From Stenotrophomonas rhizophila (GTDB lineage Bacteria; Pseudomonadota; Gammaproteobacteria; Xanthomonadales; Xanthomonadaceae): a stretch of 64,000 bases of DNA. Location: the NCBI RefSeq assembly GCF_003751305.1, contig NZ_RJKV01000001.1, forward strand, positions 1,655,586 to 1,719,585, in the 5' to 3' direction. Below, piece after piece: positions 25,093 through 36,376 of the stretch (its first letter is position 1; each line of letters opens with the position of its first letter). Made by a program: the position numbers and the translations under genes. The notes beneath the pieces are model-generated. The model did no database searches. It was given only the letters and a program-made list of their open reading frames with translations, and was not told the origin of the DNA.

Positions 25093-27912
25093 TCAGCGGA
25101 CCACCTGCTCGGCCAGCTCCAGCGGCACGCGCTGCACCGGTGCATTGGCCGCGCGCGAGAGCTGCACTTCGTACTGCCCACCGGCGATCTTCCACTGCTT
25201 GGCAGCGGTATCGAAGCTGGCCAGCGTCTTCGGCTCGGCTTCGATGCGGATACGGCGGCTTTCGCCCGGCTGCAGCGTCACCTTCTGGAAGCCGATCAGG
25301 CGGATCGGCGTGGTGCTGCCCTGCGGCAGCTGCAGGTACAGCTGCGGCACGTCCGCACCGGCGACCTTGCCAGTGTTGCGCACGTCCACGCTGGCGACCA
25401 CACGCTGGCCTTCCACCACCACCTGCAGGTTGTCGTAGCCGAAGCTGGTGTAGGACAAGCCGTGGCCGAACGCGTACTGCGGCGTCAGGCCCTTGGCGGC
25501 GAACCACTTGTAGCCGACGTTGGCGCCTTCGATGTCGTAATCGATGGTGTCATCCGGCTTGTTCTTCGGGTTGAAGCCCAGGCCATTGACGTGCGGGCGC
25601 GGCAGCTGGCTGACATCGGTCGGCCAGGTCACCGGCAGGCGACCGGACGGATTGACCTTGCCGGTCAGCAGCGCGGCGATGCCTTCACCACCCCGGATAC
25701 CCGGGTACCAGGCCTGCAGGATGGCCGGCACCTGCTGCAGCCACGGCAGCTCGACCGGGCCATTGGTTTCCAGCACCACCACCGTCTTCGGGTTGGCCTT
25801 GGCCACACCGGCGATCAGCTTGTCCTGGTTGTCCGGCAGCTGCATGTGCGGCAGATCGACCGATTCGGCCGACCACTGCGTGGCGAACACGATGGCCACA
25901 TCAGCGGCCGCGGCAGCGCGCGCGGCGGCGGCCACATCGCGGCCATCCACGTAATCGATGCGGGCATCCGGACGCTCGGCGCGCAGCGCTTCCAGCGGCG
26001 AGGACGGGTGGAAGATCACCGGACCCGGCCAGGTGGTCGGCATCACGCCCGGCACCGCATTGGTGCCCCGCGCGGTCCAGCCCACCATGGAGGAACCGCC
26101 GCCGCCGATCACGCCCTTGTCGGCATGGCCACCGATGATGACGATGCGCTGCACGTCCTTGCCCAGCGGCAGCAGATCATCGGCATTGCGCAGCAGCACG
26201 CTGCCTTCTTCAACGGTGCGCTGCGCGGCATGGAAGCCGGCTTCGTCGTCGATCGGCTCATGCACCGGCGGCAGATCGAAGTTGCCGTGCGCGAACATGG
26301 TGCGCAGGATGCGACCGACCATGTCGTCCAGGCGCGCCTGCGGCACCACGCCACCGGCCACGGCCAGGCGCAGCGGCTCGTCGAAATAGACCGCCTTGTC
26401 GAACACCTCACCGGCCGACTGCTGGTCCAGACCGGCCAGCGCCGCCTTGGAGCCGCTGTGCACGCCGCCCCAATCGGACATCACGAAACCGGGGAACTTC
26501 CATTCCTGCTTGAGCACCTCGTTCATGAGGTAATCGTGTTCGCAGCCGTAGGTGCCGTTGATGCGGTTGTACGAGCACATCGCCGAACCGGGCTTACCGA
26601 TGTCCATGGCGATCTCGAAGGCCAGCAGGTCCGATTCGCGCATCGCCTGCTCGCCGATCTCGGCGCTGTGGAAATTGCGCGAGGTCTCCATGTCGTTGAG
26701 CGCGAAGTGCTTCATCGTGGAGATGACGTGCTGGCTCTGCACGCCGCGGATCGACTCGCCGACCAGCACACCGGCCAGCAGCGGATCTTCACCAGCGTAT
26801 TCGAAGTTGCGGCCGTTGCGCGGATCCCGCTGCAGGTTGACGCTGCCGGCCAGCAGGATGTTGAAACGCTGCTGCCAGGCTTCGCGACCCATGGTGGCAC
26901 CGCCAGCAAAGGCGATATCCGGGTTCCAGCTGGAGGCCGTGGACGGGCCGGACGGCATCGCGGTGGCGTGGTCGCCCTTGCGGATGCCGCCCGGGTTGGT
27001 CACGCCAACACCGGCATCGGCCGACTGCTGCGAGGGAATGCCCAGGCGCGGCACGCCCGGCACGAAACCGGCCGAGCCGACCGCGCCTTCCGGCAGCGGA
27101 CCGCCGTCTTTGCCCAGCCCGAAGTAGCTGTGCAGCATCTGGAACTTTTCGTCCACGGTCATCTGCGCGACCAGCGCCTTGGCACGGGCATCGGCGTTCA
27201 GGCCGGTGTCCATCCACGGCGTTTCGCCACCGACCGGCGCGGCATAGCCCAGGGTCAGCAGCGTGGCTGCGGTGGTGCCCTTCTTGCCGTCATGGGTGCG
27301 CAGCTTGATCGCCGCCGACGTGGCGGACTGGAAGCCATCGCTGAAGTAGCTTTCGTTGGCTTCCAGCGCGACGCGCGACGGATCAAAGCCTGCGGTGGTG
27401 GCCGCATCGGCGCTGACCGCGCCCAGCAGCACGGCCGGTGCACCCAGGCGCGAGCCGGTGACCAGCGGCGGCAGTGCTGCGGCATCGGCGGCGCTGGTGT
27501 ACAGCGCGACCACGTGGCGGCCATCGTTGAGGCGCAGGTAATTCAGCGATGGCCGCTCGGTGCCCGACTCGGCCTCGATCGGCAGGCGGGTCAGCACGAC
27601 GCTGCCGGTCTGCTGCGCAGCGGCCGGATCGGCGGTCACGAAACGATAGTGATAACCCAGCGCATCGGCCAGGCTCTGCAGCGGATCCACGCGGTCGGCG
27701 CGGCGCTCCACGTTGCGCACGGTCAGGGCATCGACCTGCAGCTGTTCCAACTGTGCGGCAACCACGGCCGCATCCAGATCACCCGGGGTCTGTTCCAGGG
27801 TGAGCACGGTGAACGCGTCGGTGGTGGCGACCGGGGCGGCAGCCCAGGCGGAAGCGCTCAGCGAGAGCGCGATGGCGGCCGTCAGGGCCAGGGGCTTTGA
27901 AATCGTTTTCAT
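25093..27912 (-). CDS. Periplasmic GH3 beta-glucosidase with degenerate EEP-like N-terminal domain
   Basis: 939 aa from ATG 27912 with signal peptide (KPLALTAAIALSLSASAWAA). Residues about 233-939 form a complete GH3 enzyme: DARAKALVAQMTVDEKFQML, IPSQQSADAGVGV, KHFALNDMETSRN, nucleophile Asp480 in FPGFVMSDWGGVHSG, the alpha/beta sandwich domain (SVLLRNADDLLPL), and a C-terminal fibronectin-III-like domain with the FGHGLSYTSF motif. Residues 34-200 are extra and look like a worn endonuclease/exonuclease/phosphatase fold: FTVLTLE, VDALTVRNVE, LGYHYRF, GSVVLTRLPIE, GAPAVLLGAVSAD stand where active enzymes have N, QE, and GDFN, so catalysis by that domain is unlikely. Cleaves beta-linked glucosides after uptake. 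Convergent with lysR across a SMAG element. Confidence 0.88.
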   Translation of the reverse strand: MKTISKPLALTAAIALSLSASAWAAAPVATTDAFTVLTLEQTPGDLDAAVVAAQLEQLQVDALTVRNVERRADRVDPLQSLADALGYHYRFVTADPAAAQQTGSVVLTRLPIEAESGTERPSLNYLRLNDGRHVVALYTSAADAAALPPLVTGSRLGAPAVLLGAVSADAATTAGFDPSRVALEANESYFSDGFQSATSAAIKLRTHDGKKGTTAATLLTLGYAAPVGGETPWMDTGLNADARAKALVAQMTVDEKFQMLHSYFGLGKDGGPLPEGAVGSAGFVPGVPRLGIPSQQSADAGVGVTNPGGIRKGDHATAMPSGPSTASSWNPDIAFAGGATMGREAWQQRFNILLAGSVNLQRDPRNGRNFEYAGEDPLLAGVLVGESIRGVQSQHVISTMKHFALNDMETSRNFHSAEIGEQAMRESDLLAFEIAMDIGKPGSAMCSYNRINGTYGCEHDYLMNEVLKQEWKFPGFVMSDWGGVHSGSKAALAGLDQQSAGEVFDKAVYFDEPLRLAVAGGVVPQARLDDMVGRILRTMFAHGNFDLPPVHEPIDDEAGFHAAQRTVEEGSVLLRNADDLLPLGKDVQRIVIIGGHADKGVIGGGGSSMVGWTARGTNAVPGVMPTTWPGPVIFHPSSPLEALRAERPDARIDYVDGRDVAAAARAAAAADVAIVFATQWSAESVDLPHMQLPDNQDKLIAGVAKANPKTVVVLETNGPVELPWLQQVPAILQAWYPGIRGGEGIAALLTGKVNPSGRLPVTWPTDVSQLPRPHVNGLGFNPKNKPDDTIDYDIEGANVGYKWFAAKGLTPQYAFGHGLSYTSFGYDNLQVVVEGQRVVASVDVRNTGKVAGADVPQLYLQLPQGSTTPIRLIGFQKVTLQPGESRRIRIEAEPKTLASFDTAAKQWKIAGGQYEVQLSRAANAPVQRVPLELAEQVVR

Positions 27913-28179
27913 GAGCGGACGAAACACCTTTGCTTGCGCAATAAATCCAGGGAGTCTTGCCGCAGAAGGGTGCAGCGCCATGTCGGCGGGAACCACGCGC
28001 GGGCGCGCGGAACCGTTTACAACGCAAGGCGATGACGGCTACGTCCAGGCCCCTCCGCCCGTCGTGACAGCCGCACCACCCGGGAGGCCCTGACCAGCGC
28101 CTCACCCCCGAAGAGTGTCCGAGCCTGTTCATGCCTGTCAACAGGATGCTTACATTTGAGACGCCAGCGGCGTTCCCTT

Positions 28180-28623
28180 TTACGCCGAAACCGGCTTGAT
28201 CACTGTTGTAGCGGCGGCCTCCACGACCTGCCCGCGTTGGTCACGCGGCTGCATCGGTGCCAGCGGCAACCCATCGCTGGCGGCCTGCAGTACCGAGCGC
28301 GGCTCGCCCGGCGCGAACAGGAATGCCTCGCCCCATTGGCGCAGCGCCACCACCAGCGGGAACAGCGCGCGGCCGCGCTCGGTGAGCACGTACTCCTGAT
28401 AGCCCCGGCCCTCGCCCAAGGGCTGCTGGGCCAGCACGTCCGCCTCCAGCAAGGCCTGCAGGCGCTGGCTGAGCATGCTGCGCGACATCCCCAAGCGGCG
28501 TTGGAAGTCACTGAAACGGCGCGCCCCATCGAAGGCCTCGCGCACGATCAGCAGCGACCAGCGGTCGCCGACCAGATCCAGCGCGCGCCCCACCGGGCAG
28601 GAGGTAGTGGCATCGGTTGTCAT
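28180..28623 (-). CDS. HxlR family regulator
   Basis: 147 aa; AAGGAG lies 8 bases before the ATG. Winged-helix HxlR domain: CPVGRALDLVGDRWSLLIVR at the start with the conserved Cys9, then RRFSDFQRRLGMSRSMLSQR and YVLTERGRALFPLVVALRQW. HxlR proteins often sense quinones or other electrophiles through that Cys. The C-terminal 30 residues form an acidic and Ala-rich tail. Divergent from the MFS/VOC pair, with two operator-like sites in the 75-bp gap; it most likely represses both directions. Confidence 0.9.
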   Translation of the reverse strand: MTTDATTSCPVGRALDLVGDRWSLLIVREAFDGARRFSDFQRRLGMSRSMLSQRLQALLEADVLAQQPLGEGRGYQEYVLTERGRALFPLVVALRQWGEAFLFAPGEPRSVLQAASDGLPLAPMQPRDQRGQVVEAAATTVIKPVSA

Positions 28624-28640
28624 GAGCGGACTCCTTTCTA

Positions 28641-28693
28641 AGTTTCATTTTAGAACCAGATGACCCAGAATCAACTGGTTCTATTTTGAGACT
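28641..28693. promoter_or_regulatory. Tandem HxlR operators in the hxlR / MFS intergenic region
   Basis: Two related sites: GTTTCATTTTAGAAC (28642-28656) and GTTCTATTTTGAGAC (28678-28692), each a quasi-palindrome with GTT...AAC-type ends, and together forming a large inverted repeat whose inner arms TAGAACCAG / CTGGTTCTA are perfect. They cover most of the gap between divergent starts. Confidence 0.75.
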
Positions 28694-28698
28694 AAATA

Positions 28699-30036
28699 AT
28701 GGCGATCATCGCCCAACCCCCTACCTCCCGCCTCCCGTTCGCCCTGCTGCTGTTGTTTGCCTGCGCCGCGGGCCTGAGCGTGGCCAATGTCTATTACGCC
28801 CAGCCCTTGCTGGACGCCCTGGCCGCCGATCTCCAGATCAGCACCGCCCGCATCGGCGCGGTGATCGCCGCGACTCAGCTGGGTTCGGTCGCCGCGCTGC
28901 TGTGGGTGGTCCCGCTCGGCGACCGCATGGACCGTCGCCGCCTGATGGCGATCCAGACCGGTGGCCTGGTGCTGTCCCTGCTGGCTGTCGCGCTCGCGGC
29001 CCAGACCTGGAGCCTGCTGCTGGGCATGCTGATGGTCGGCCTGCTCGGCACCGCGATGACCCAGGGGCTGATCGCCTATGCCGCCACCGCTGCAGGCAAG
29101 CACGAGCGCGGCCGCGTGGTCGGCGCCGCACAGGCGGGCGTGGTGGTCGGGTTGTTGATGGCGCGCGTGGTGGCCGGTGCGGTAGCCGATCTGGGCGGAT
29201 GGCGGGCGGTGTACCTGCTCTCTGCGGCGCTGATGGTGGTGACGGGCACCTTGCTGTGGGCACGCCTGCCACGGCTGCCGGCCTCGACGCCTCCCACCGC
29301 GAGAACCGGGTTGATCGCCTTGCTGCGGCAACAGCCGGTGCTGCGCCAGCGCGGGGTGCTGGGCCTGTTGCTGTTCACCGTGTTCGGCCTGTTCTGGAGC
29401 AGCATGAGCCTGCCGCTGGGCGCGCCGCCGTATGTCCTCAGCCACACCGCCATCGGCGCCTTCGCGCTGGTCGGCCTGCTCGGTGCGTTGGCGGCGGCAC
29501 GCAGTGGGCACTGGAGTGACCGGGGCCATGCCGGGCGGATCACCACCGCTGCCCTGTGGCTGATGCTGCTGAGCTGGCTGCCGATCGCCGCGATGTCCCA
29601 CCACCTGGGCTGGCTGGTGCTCGGCGTGTTGCTGCTGGATCTGGCGGTGCAGGCGCTGCATGTGACCAACCAGAGCCGGATTCTGGCCGCAGCCGCGCAC
29701 GCACAGGCCCAGGTGATCGCCGCCTACATGCTGTTCTACGCTGCCGGGAGCGGGCTGGGTGCGCTGGCCGGCAGTGCGTTGTATGCCGCGTTCGGCTGGC
29801 CCGGGGTCTGCATGGCGGGTGCCGGTGTGTCGCTGCTCGCGCTGGTGGTGTGGTGGGCGATGACGGGTTATCACACCATCACCGGTGGTCATGAGCCCTG
29901 CCCGGTTCCCGCCGGATCGCGGCTCGATAATGAGCGATCACGTCCCGGAGCCGCCGCATGCCCCCACACCGCCACTTCGATCAACTCTGGCGCGACCGCA
30001 ACGATACCTCCCGGCAACGCAGCCCGCGGGTGCTGA
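28699..30036 (+). CDS. MFS transporter (sugar/drug type) with C-terminal overlap into VOC gene
   Basis: 445 aa, 12 membrane segments. ATG 28699 has no clear Shine-Dalgarno and lies 6 bases after the second HxlR operator, so transcription may start very close to it. Motifs: AAGLSVANVYYAQPLLDALA (characteristic of the YnfM-like subfamily), then VVPLGDRMDRRRLMAIQTGG (motif A). The last 50 residues after the final helix (TGGHEPCPVPAG to NAARGC) are Pro/Ser/Ala-rich and overlap the next gene by 79 bp, so the natural stop may have been lost. Probably exports the compound sensed by HxlR. Confidence 0.85.
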   Translation: MAIIAQPPTSRLPFALLLLFACAAGLSVANVYYAQPLLDALAADLQISTARIGAVIAATQLGSVAALLWVVPLGDRMDRRRLMAIQTGGLVLSLLAVALAAQTWSLLLGMLMVGLLGTAMTQGLIAYAATAAGKHERGRVVGAAQAGVVVGLLMARVVAGAVADLGGWRAVYLLSAALMVVTGTLLWARLPRLPASTPPTARTGLIALLRQQPVLRQRGVLGLLLFTVFGLFWSSMSLPLGAPPYVLSHTAIGAFALVGLLGALAAARSGHWSDRGHAGRITTAALWLMLLSWLPIAAMSHHLGWLVLGVLLLDLAVQALHVTNQSRILAAAAHAQAQVIAAYMLFYAAGSGLGALAGSALYAAFGWPGVCMAGAGVSLLALVVWWAMTGYHTITGGHEPCPVPAGSRLDNERSRPGAAACPHTATSINSGATATIPPGNAARGC

Positions 30037-30392
30037 TCCGGGTGTTCGTCGGCCCGGGCGAGCTGGAAGCACGGGTGGCGTTCTACGAGCAGTTGCAGGG
30101 CGTGGTCGCCGATGCGGGCTTTCCGTTCCCCGAGGCCGGCCTGCGCCTGGCGATGGTCGGGGCATTCCTGCTGATCGAAGGCGCGCCGGACAAGCTGGCC
30201 CCGTTCACCTCCACCACCGGCACGCTGCTGGTGGATGACGTGCAGCCCTATTACGACCGGCTGGTGGCGGCCGGGGCGCAGATCATCTTTCCACTGCAGG
30301 TCGTGCCCACTGGCGCGGCCTTCAACGCCGTGCATCCGGACGGCACCGTGGTCGAGTACGTGCATCACCGGCCCGATCCGCAGGGGCGCTGA
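29958..30392 (+). CDS. VOC/glyoxalase-fold protein
   Basis: 144 aa from ATG 29958, preceded by CCCGGAG at 8-base spacing, although this makes a 79-bp overlap with the MFS gene. An in-frame GTG at 30030 (VLIRVFVGPGELEARVAFYE) begins exactly at the VOC core and would reduce the overlap to 7 bp, so the start is open. The domain contains VLIRVFVGPGELEARVAFYEQL, LAMVGAFLLIEG and AFNAVHPDGTVVEYVHH, a single VOC half with His and Glu ligands near the C-terminus. Likely detoxifies an electrophile together with the MFS pump. Confidence 0.78.
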   Translation: MPPHRHFDQLWRDRNDTSRQRSPRVLIRVFVGPGELEARVAFYEQLQGVVADAGFPFPEAGLRLAMVGAFLLIEGAPDKLAPFTSTTGTLLVDDVQPYYDRLVAAGAQIIFPLQVVPTGAAFNAVHPDGTVVEYVHHRPDPQGR

Positions 30393-30410
30393 GTCCCCCG
30401 CCCCGCAGAG

Positions 30411-30427
30411 ATCCACGCCCTGCGTGG
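30411..30427. repeat. Degenerate SMAG-like hairpin
   Basis: Stem CCACGC / GCGTGG with a 3-base loop, headed by GCAGAGAT instead of GTAG. It resembles a decayed SMAG element downstream of the VOC gene. Could also be an ordinary terminator hairpin without T tract. Confidence 0.35.
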
Positions 30428-30485
30428 CGGCGCTGCTGAAGCATTCAGCACCCTCAACGGGTTCGGAATCCGGCTGCCGAATTCG

Positions 30486-30500
30486 TTAGCATTTTTACTA
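30486..30500 (+). promoter_or_regulatory. LexA (SOS) operator of imuA-imuB-dnaE2
   Basis: TTAGCATTTTTACTA matches the Xanthomonas-type LexA consensus TTAG-N6-TACTA exactly, 116 bp before imuA in an otherwise gene-free 223-bp stretch. Confidence 0.88.
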
Positions 30501-30615
30501 ATTGCGGGTAGGATTGTCGGTCTCAGCCTTTGACACGCGTGCTGCCGATACTTGCCGCCATGCCCTTGATTCCTGCCCGTTTCCGCCTGTTCCAGCCCTG
30601 CCGGGTGGCCCGCTG

Positions 30616-31233
30616 ATGGGCGCCGTGCTGGCCCTGGACCGGCTGCTGGAAACCCGCCGGGTCTGGCGGGGGCAGCCACGTGCGGCCTTCCCGGAGGTGG
30701 CGCCCCACCCGACCGGGCACCCCGCGCTGGATGCCCGCCTGCCCGGCGGCGGCTGGCCGCCCTCGGCGCTGTCGGAGGTGCTGCTGGCCTCGCCCGGGGT
30801 CGGTGAGCTGGCCCTGGTCTGGCCGACCCTGGCGCGGCTGAGCCAGCAACAGCAGACCGTGGTGCTGATTGCCCCGCCGCACCTGCCGCATGCCCCGGCC
30901 TGGGCCCGCGCGGGGCTGGCACTGAGCCAGGTGCAGGTGGTCCAGGCCAGCCCGCGCGATGCGTTGTGGGCCGCCGAACAATGCCTCCGCTCGGCCGCGT
31001 GCGCGGCGGTGCTGTGCTGGCCGCAGCAGGCCGATGACCGGGCGCTGCGCCGGCTGCAGGTGGCCGCCGAAACCGGCCAGTGCCTGGGCTTTTCCTTCCG
31101 CGATGCCCGGCACGCGCGCAATCCCTCCCCGGCCGCGCTGCGCCTGCAGCTCGACGATGGCCAGGTGCGTGTCCTCAAATGCCGTGGCGGGCTGGCACCG
31201 GCGCAGCCGCTGCCGCTGGCCGTGGCCCATTGA
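30616..31233 (+). CDS. imuA: ImuA, translesion synthesis accessory protein
   Basis: 205 aa from ATG 30616 (MGAVLALDRLLETRRVWRGQ); the frame is open upstream to 30502 but covers the promoter. RecA-like ImuA fold: HPALDARLPGGGWPPSALSE, then LVWPTLARLSQQQQTVVLIA and APAWARAGLALSQVQVVQA. It works with ImuB and DnaE2 as the SOS mutasome that copies damaged DNA with low fidelity. First gene of a tight operon (9 bp before imuB), under a LexA box. Unlike many alpha- and gammaproteobacterial cassettes, no lexA2 gene precedes it here. Confidence 0.92.
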   Translation: MGAVLALDRLLETRRVWRGQPRAAFPEVAPHPTGHPALDARLPGGGWPPSALSEVLLASPGVGELALVWPTLARLSQQQQTVVLIAPPHLPHAPAWARAGLALSQVQVVQASPRDALWAAEQCLRSAACAAVLCWPQQADDRALRRLQVAAETGQCLGFSFRDARHARNPSPAALRLQLDDGQVRVLKCRGGLAPAQPLPLAVAH

Positions 31234-31242
31234 GCCGCCGCC

Positions 31243-32654
31243 ATGGACTGGGCCTGCCTGCTGCTGCCGCACCTGGCGCTGGATGCTGCCCTGCGCCAGC
31301 AACCGGACCCGGCCGCGCCGCTGGTGCTGGTCACCGGCCCGGCGCAGCGGCGCGTGCTGCATGCGGTCAGCCCCTCGGCGCGGCAGCGCGGGCTGCGCCG
31401 CGGCATGCTGCTTTCGGCCGCGCAGGTGCTCACCCGTGACATGCTCACCGTGGAGTACGACCCGCGCGCCGAACAGGCCACCCGCCAGCTGTTGGCCAGT
31501 TGGCTGTACGGCATCAGCTCGCAGGTCAGCCTGGATTTCCCGCACGCGCTGGCGTTGGAGATCCGCGCCAGCCGCGCGCTGTTTGGTGATTGGCCGAAGG
31601 TCGAGCAGCGGCTCACCCGTGGCCTGACCGAACTGGGTTTCCGGCATCGGCTGGTGGCCGCACCCAATCCGCATGCCGCCAGCGTGCTGGCCCGCGTGCA
31701 TGGCCGGCTCGGCGTGGATGCACATCAGTTGGATGCCGCGCTGGCACAGGTGCCGATCGAACGCAGCGGGTTGCCGGTCGAAGCGGTTACGGTGCTGGCA
31801 CGCTCGGGATTGCGAACGCTGGGCGCCGCCTTCGGTCTGCCGCGCGAGAGCCTGGCCCGGCGCTTCCCACCGCAGGTCCTGGCGCATCTGGATGCGCTGC
31901 GTGGGATCAGCACGCCGCCACTGCGCTACTTCCAGCCGCCGGACCGTTTCGATGCGCGCATCGAGTTCGAGTACGAGGTCGAGTCCACCCAGGCCATGCT
32001 GTTTCCGTTGCGGCGTCTGACGGCCGATCTGGCCGCATTCCTGTGCTCACGCGATGGCGGCGTGCTGCAGTTCGATCTGTGGTTCGAACACGAACACCAT
32101 CCCGATACGCGGCTCTCGATCGGCCTGCTCGCGCCCGAGCGCGAACCGGCGATGCTGTTCGAGCTGGCCCGCAACCGCGTGGATCATCTGCAGTTGCCGG
32201 CCGGCAGCCGCGGCCTGCGCCTCCAAGCCGAGCAACTGCCGCCGTTCGTCCCAGCCGCACGCGATCTGTTCGACCCGCGCCCGCAGCAGGCAATGCCCTG
32301 GGAACAGCTGCGCGAGCGTCTTCGCGCCCGGCTCGGCGATGACGCCGTGCAGGGGCTGGGACTGCGCGCCGACCATCGGCCCGAACGCGCGACCGGTGAC
32401 ACCCAGGGCGCGCCCAAGGCCCCGCCCCCGGCACTGCCTATGCGCCCGGGCTGGCTGCTGGCCCAGCCGCAGGCATTGCAGGATCCGCACCTGCGCATCC
32501 TGTCCGGGCCGGAGCGGATCGAGTCGGGCTGGTGGGATGCCGACGACATCCGCCGCGATTATTACGTGGTCGAAACCACGCAAGGTCAGCGCGGCTGGGC
32601 CTACACCGCCGCCGATGCACGCAGCGGACCGTTCATGCTGCACGGCTGGTTCGC

Positions 32655-32658
<4 letters not shown>
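31243..32658 (+). CDS. imuB: ImuB, catalytically inactive Y-family polymerase
   Basis: 471 aa. Y-family (DinB/UmuC-like) fold: [17 protein letters not shown], then [34 protein letters not shown] and [19 protein letters not shown], and a little-finger region with [20 protein letters not shown]. The catalytic acidic residues of active Y polymerases are not at their usual places (for example [12 protein letters not shown] in place of the D-E pair), which fits known ImuB, an adaptor that ties ImuA and DnaE2 to the beta clamp. C-terminus has [17 protein letters not shown]. Stop overlaps the dnaE2 start (ATGA). Confidence 0.92.
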
Positions 32659-35756
<3,098 letters not shown>

Positions 35757-35867
35757 GCCATCCCGTGACCGACTTCACGCCCTGAATGCAATTCCAGACT
35801 TTTCCGACTGGTGTCGTGAACGGCCTATCCGGTATCGTCGCAGCCTTCCAAGGATCCGGAGAACTGC

Positions 35868-36374
35868 ATGTCGCGCGCGTTGACTGTCACCACGCTGGTC
35901 ATTTCCAGCCTCGCTCTGGCTGTCTCCGGCTGGACCGCGCTGCAACTGCATCAGAGCCAGTCCGATGAGCGCGTCATCACCGCACGCGGCCTGGTGATCC
36001 GCGATGCCACTGGCCAGGCACGGGTGATCCTCGGCGCCCCCGTCCCCGATCCGCTCACCCAGGACGCCGGCCAGGGTCCGCGCGCCTCACCGTTGTCCGG
36101 CATGGTCCTGCTGGGCGCGGATGGCGCCGAGCGTGGCGGCTTCGGCACCGCCGATCTCGGCGATGAGGCGATCCTCACCCTGGACGATGCCACCGGCACC
36201 ACCGAGGTGTTCAAGGTGACCGCCAATCCGGACCGTGGCGCGACCCTGGTGATCAAGCACCAGAACAGCACCGGTGCGATGCTGACCTCCTGGCAGGGCA
36301 AGCCGGAACTGATCTTCGTCAATGACAACGGACAGTCACACTACGTCAGCCCGAACGCCGCCGCCGCCCCCTGA
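35868..36374 (+). CDS. Membrane-anchored or secreted protein of unknown function
   Basis: 168 aa, start at ATG 35868 with GGAG upstream. N-terminal hydrophobic segment (VTTLVISSLALAVSGWTALQL) acts as anchor or signal. The rest looks like a small beta-rich domain: VITARGLVIRDATGQARVIL, SGMVLLGADGAERGGFGTAD, then ILTLDDATGTTEVFKVTAN and ATLVIKHQNSTGAML. This sort of short repetitive beta structure is found in many uncharacterised proteobacterial proteins. No functional clue from neighbours; it is convergent with the MocR gene, 2 bp apart. Confidence 0.65.
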   Translation: MSRALTVTTLVISSLALAVSGWTALQLHQSQSDERVITARGLVIRDATGQARVILGAPVPDPLTQDAGQGPRASPLSGMVLLGADGAERGGFGTADLGDEAILTLDDATGTTEVFKVTANPDRGATLVIKHQNSTGAMLTSWQGKPELIFVNDNGQSHYVSPNAAAAP

Positions 36375-36376
36375 GC

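Noticed and set aside
24898..27900. A 1000-codon plus-strand open frame opposite the GH3 gene
   Set aside because: Its product is Arg/His/Gln-rich with no domain, a usual antisense shadow of a GC-rich gene; the minus strand encodes a complete GH3 enzyme with signal peptide.
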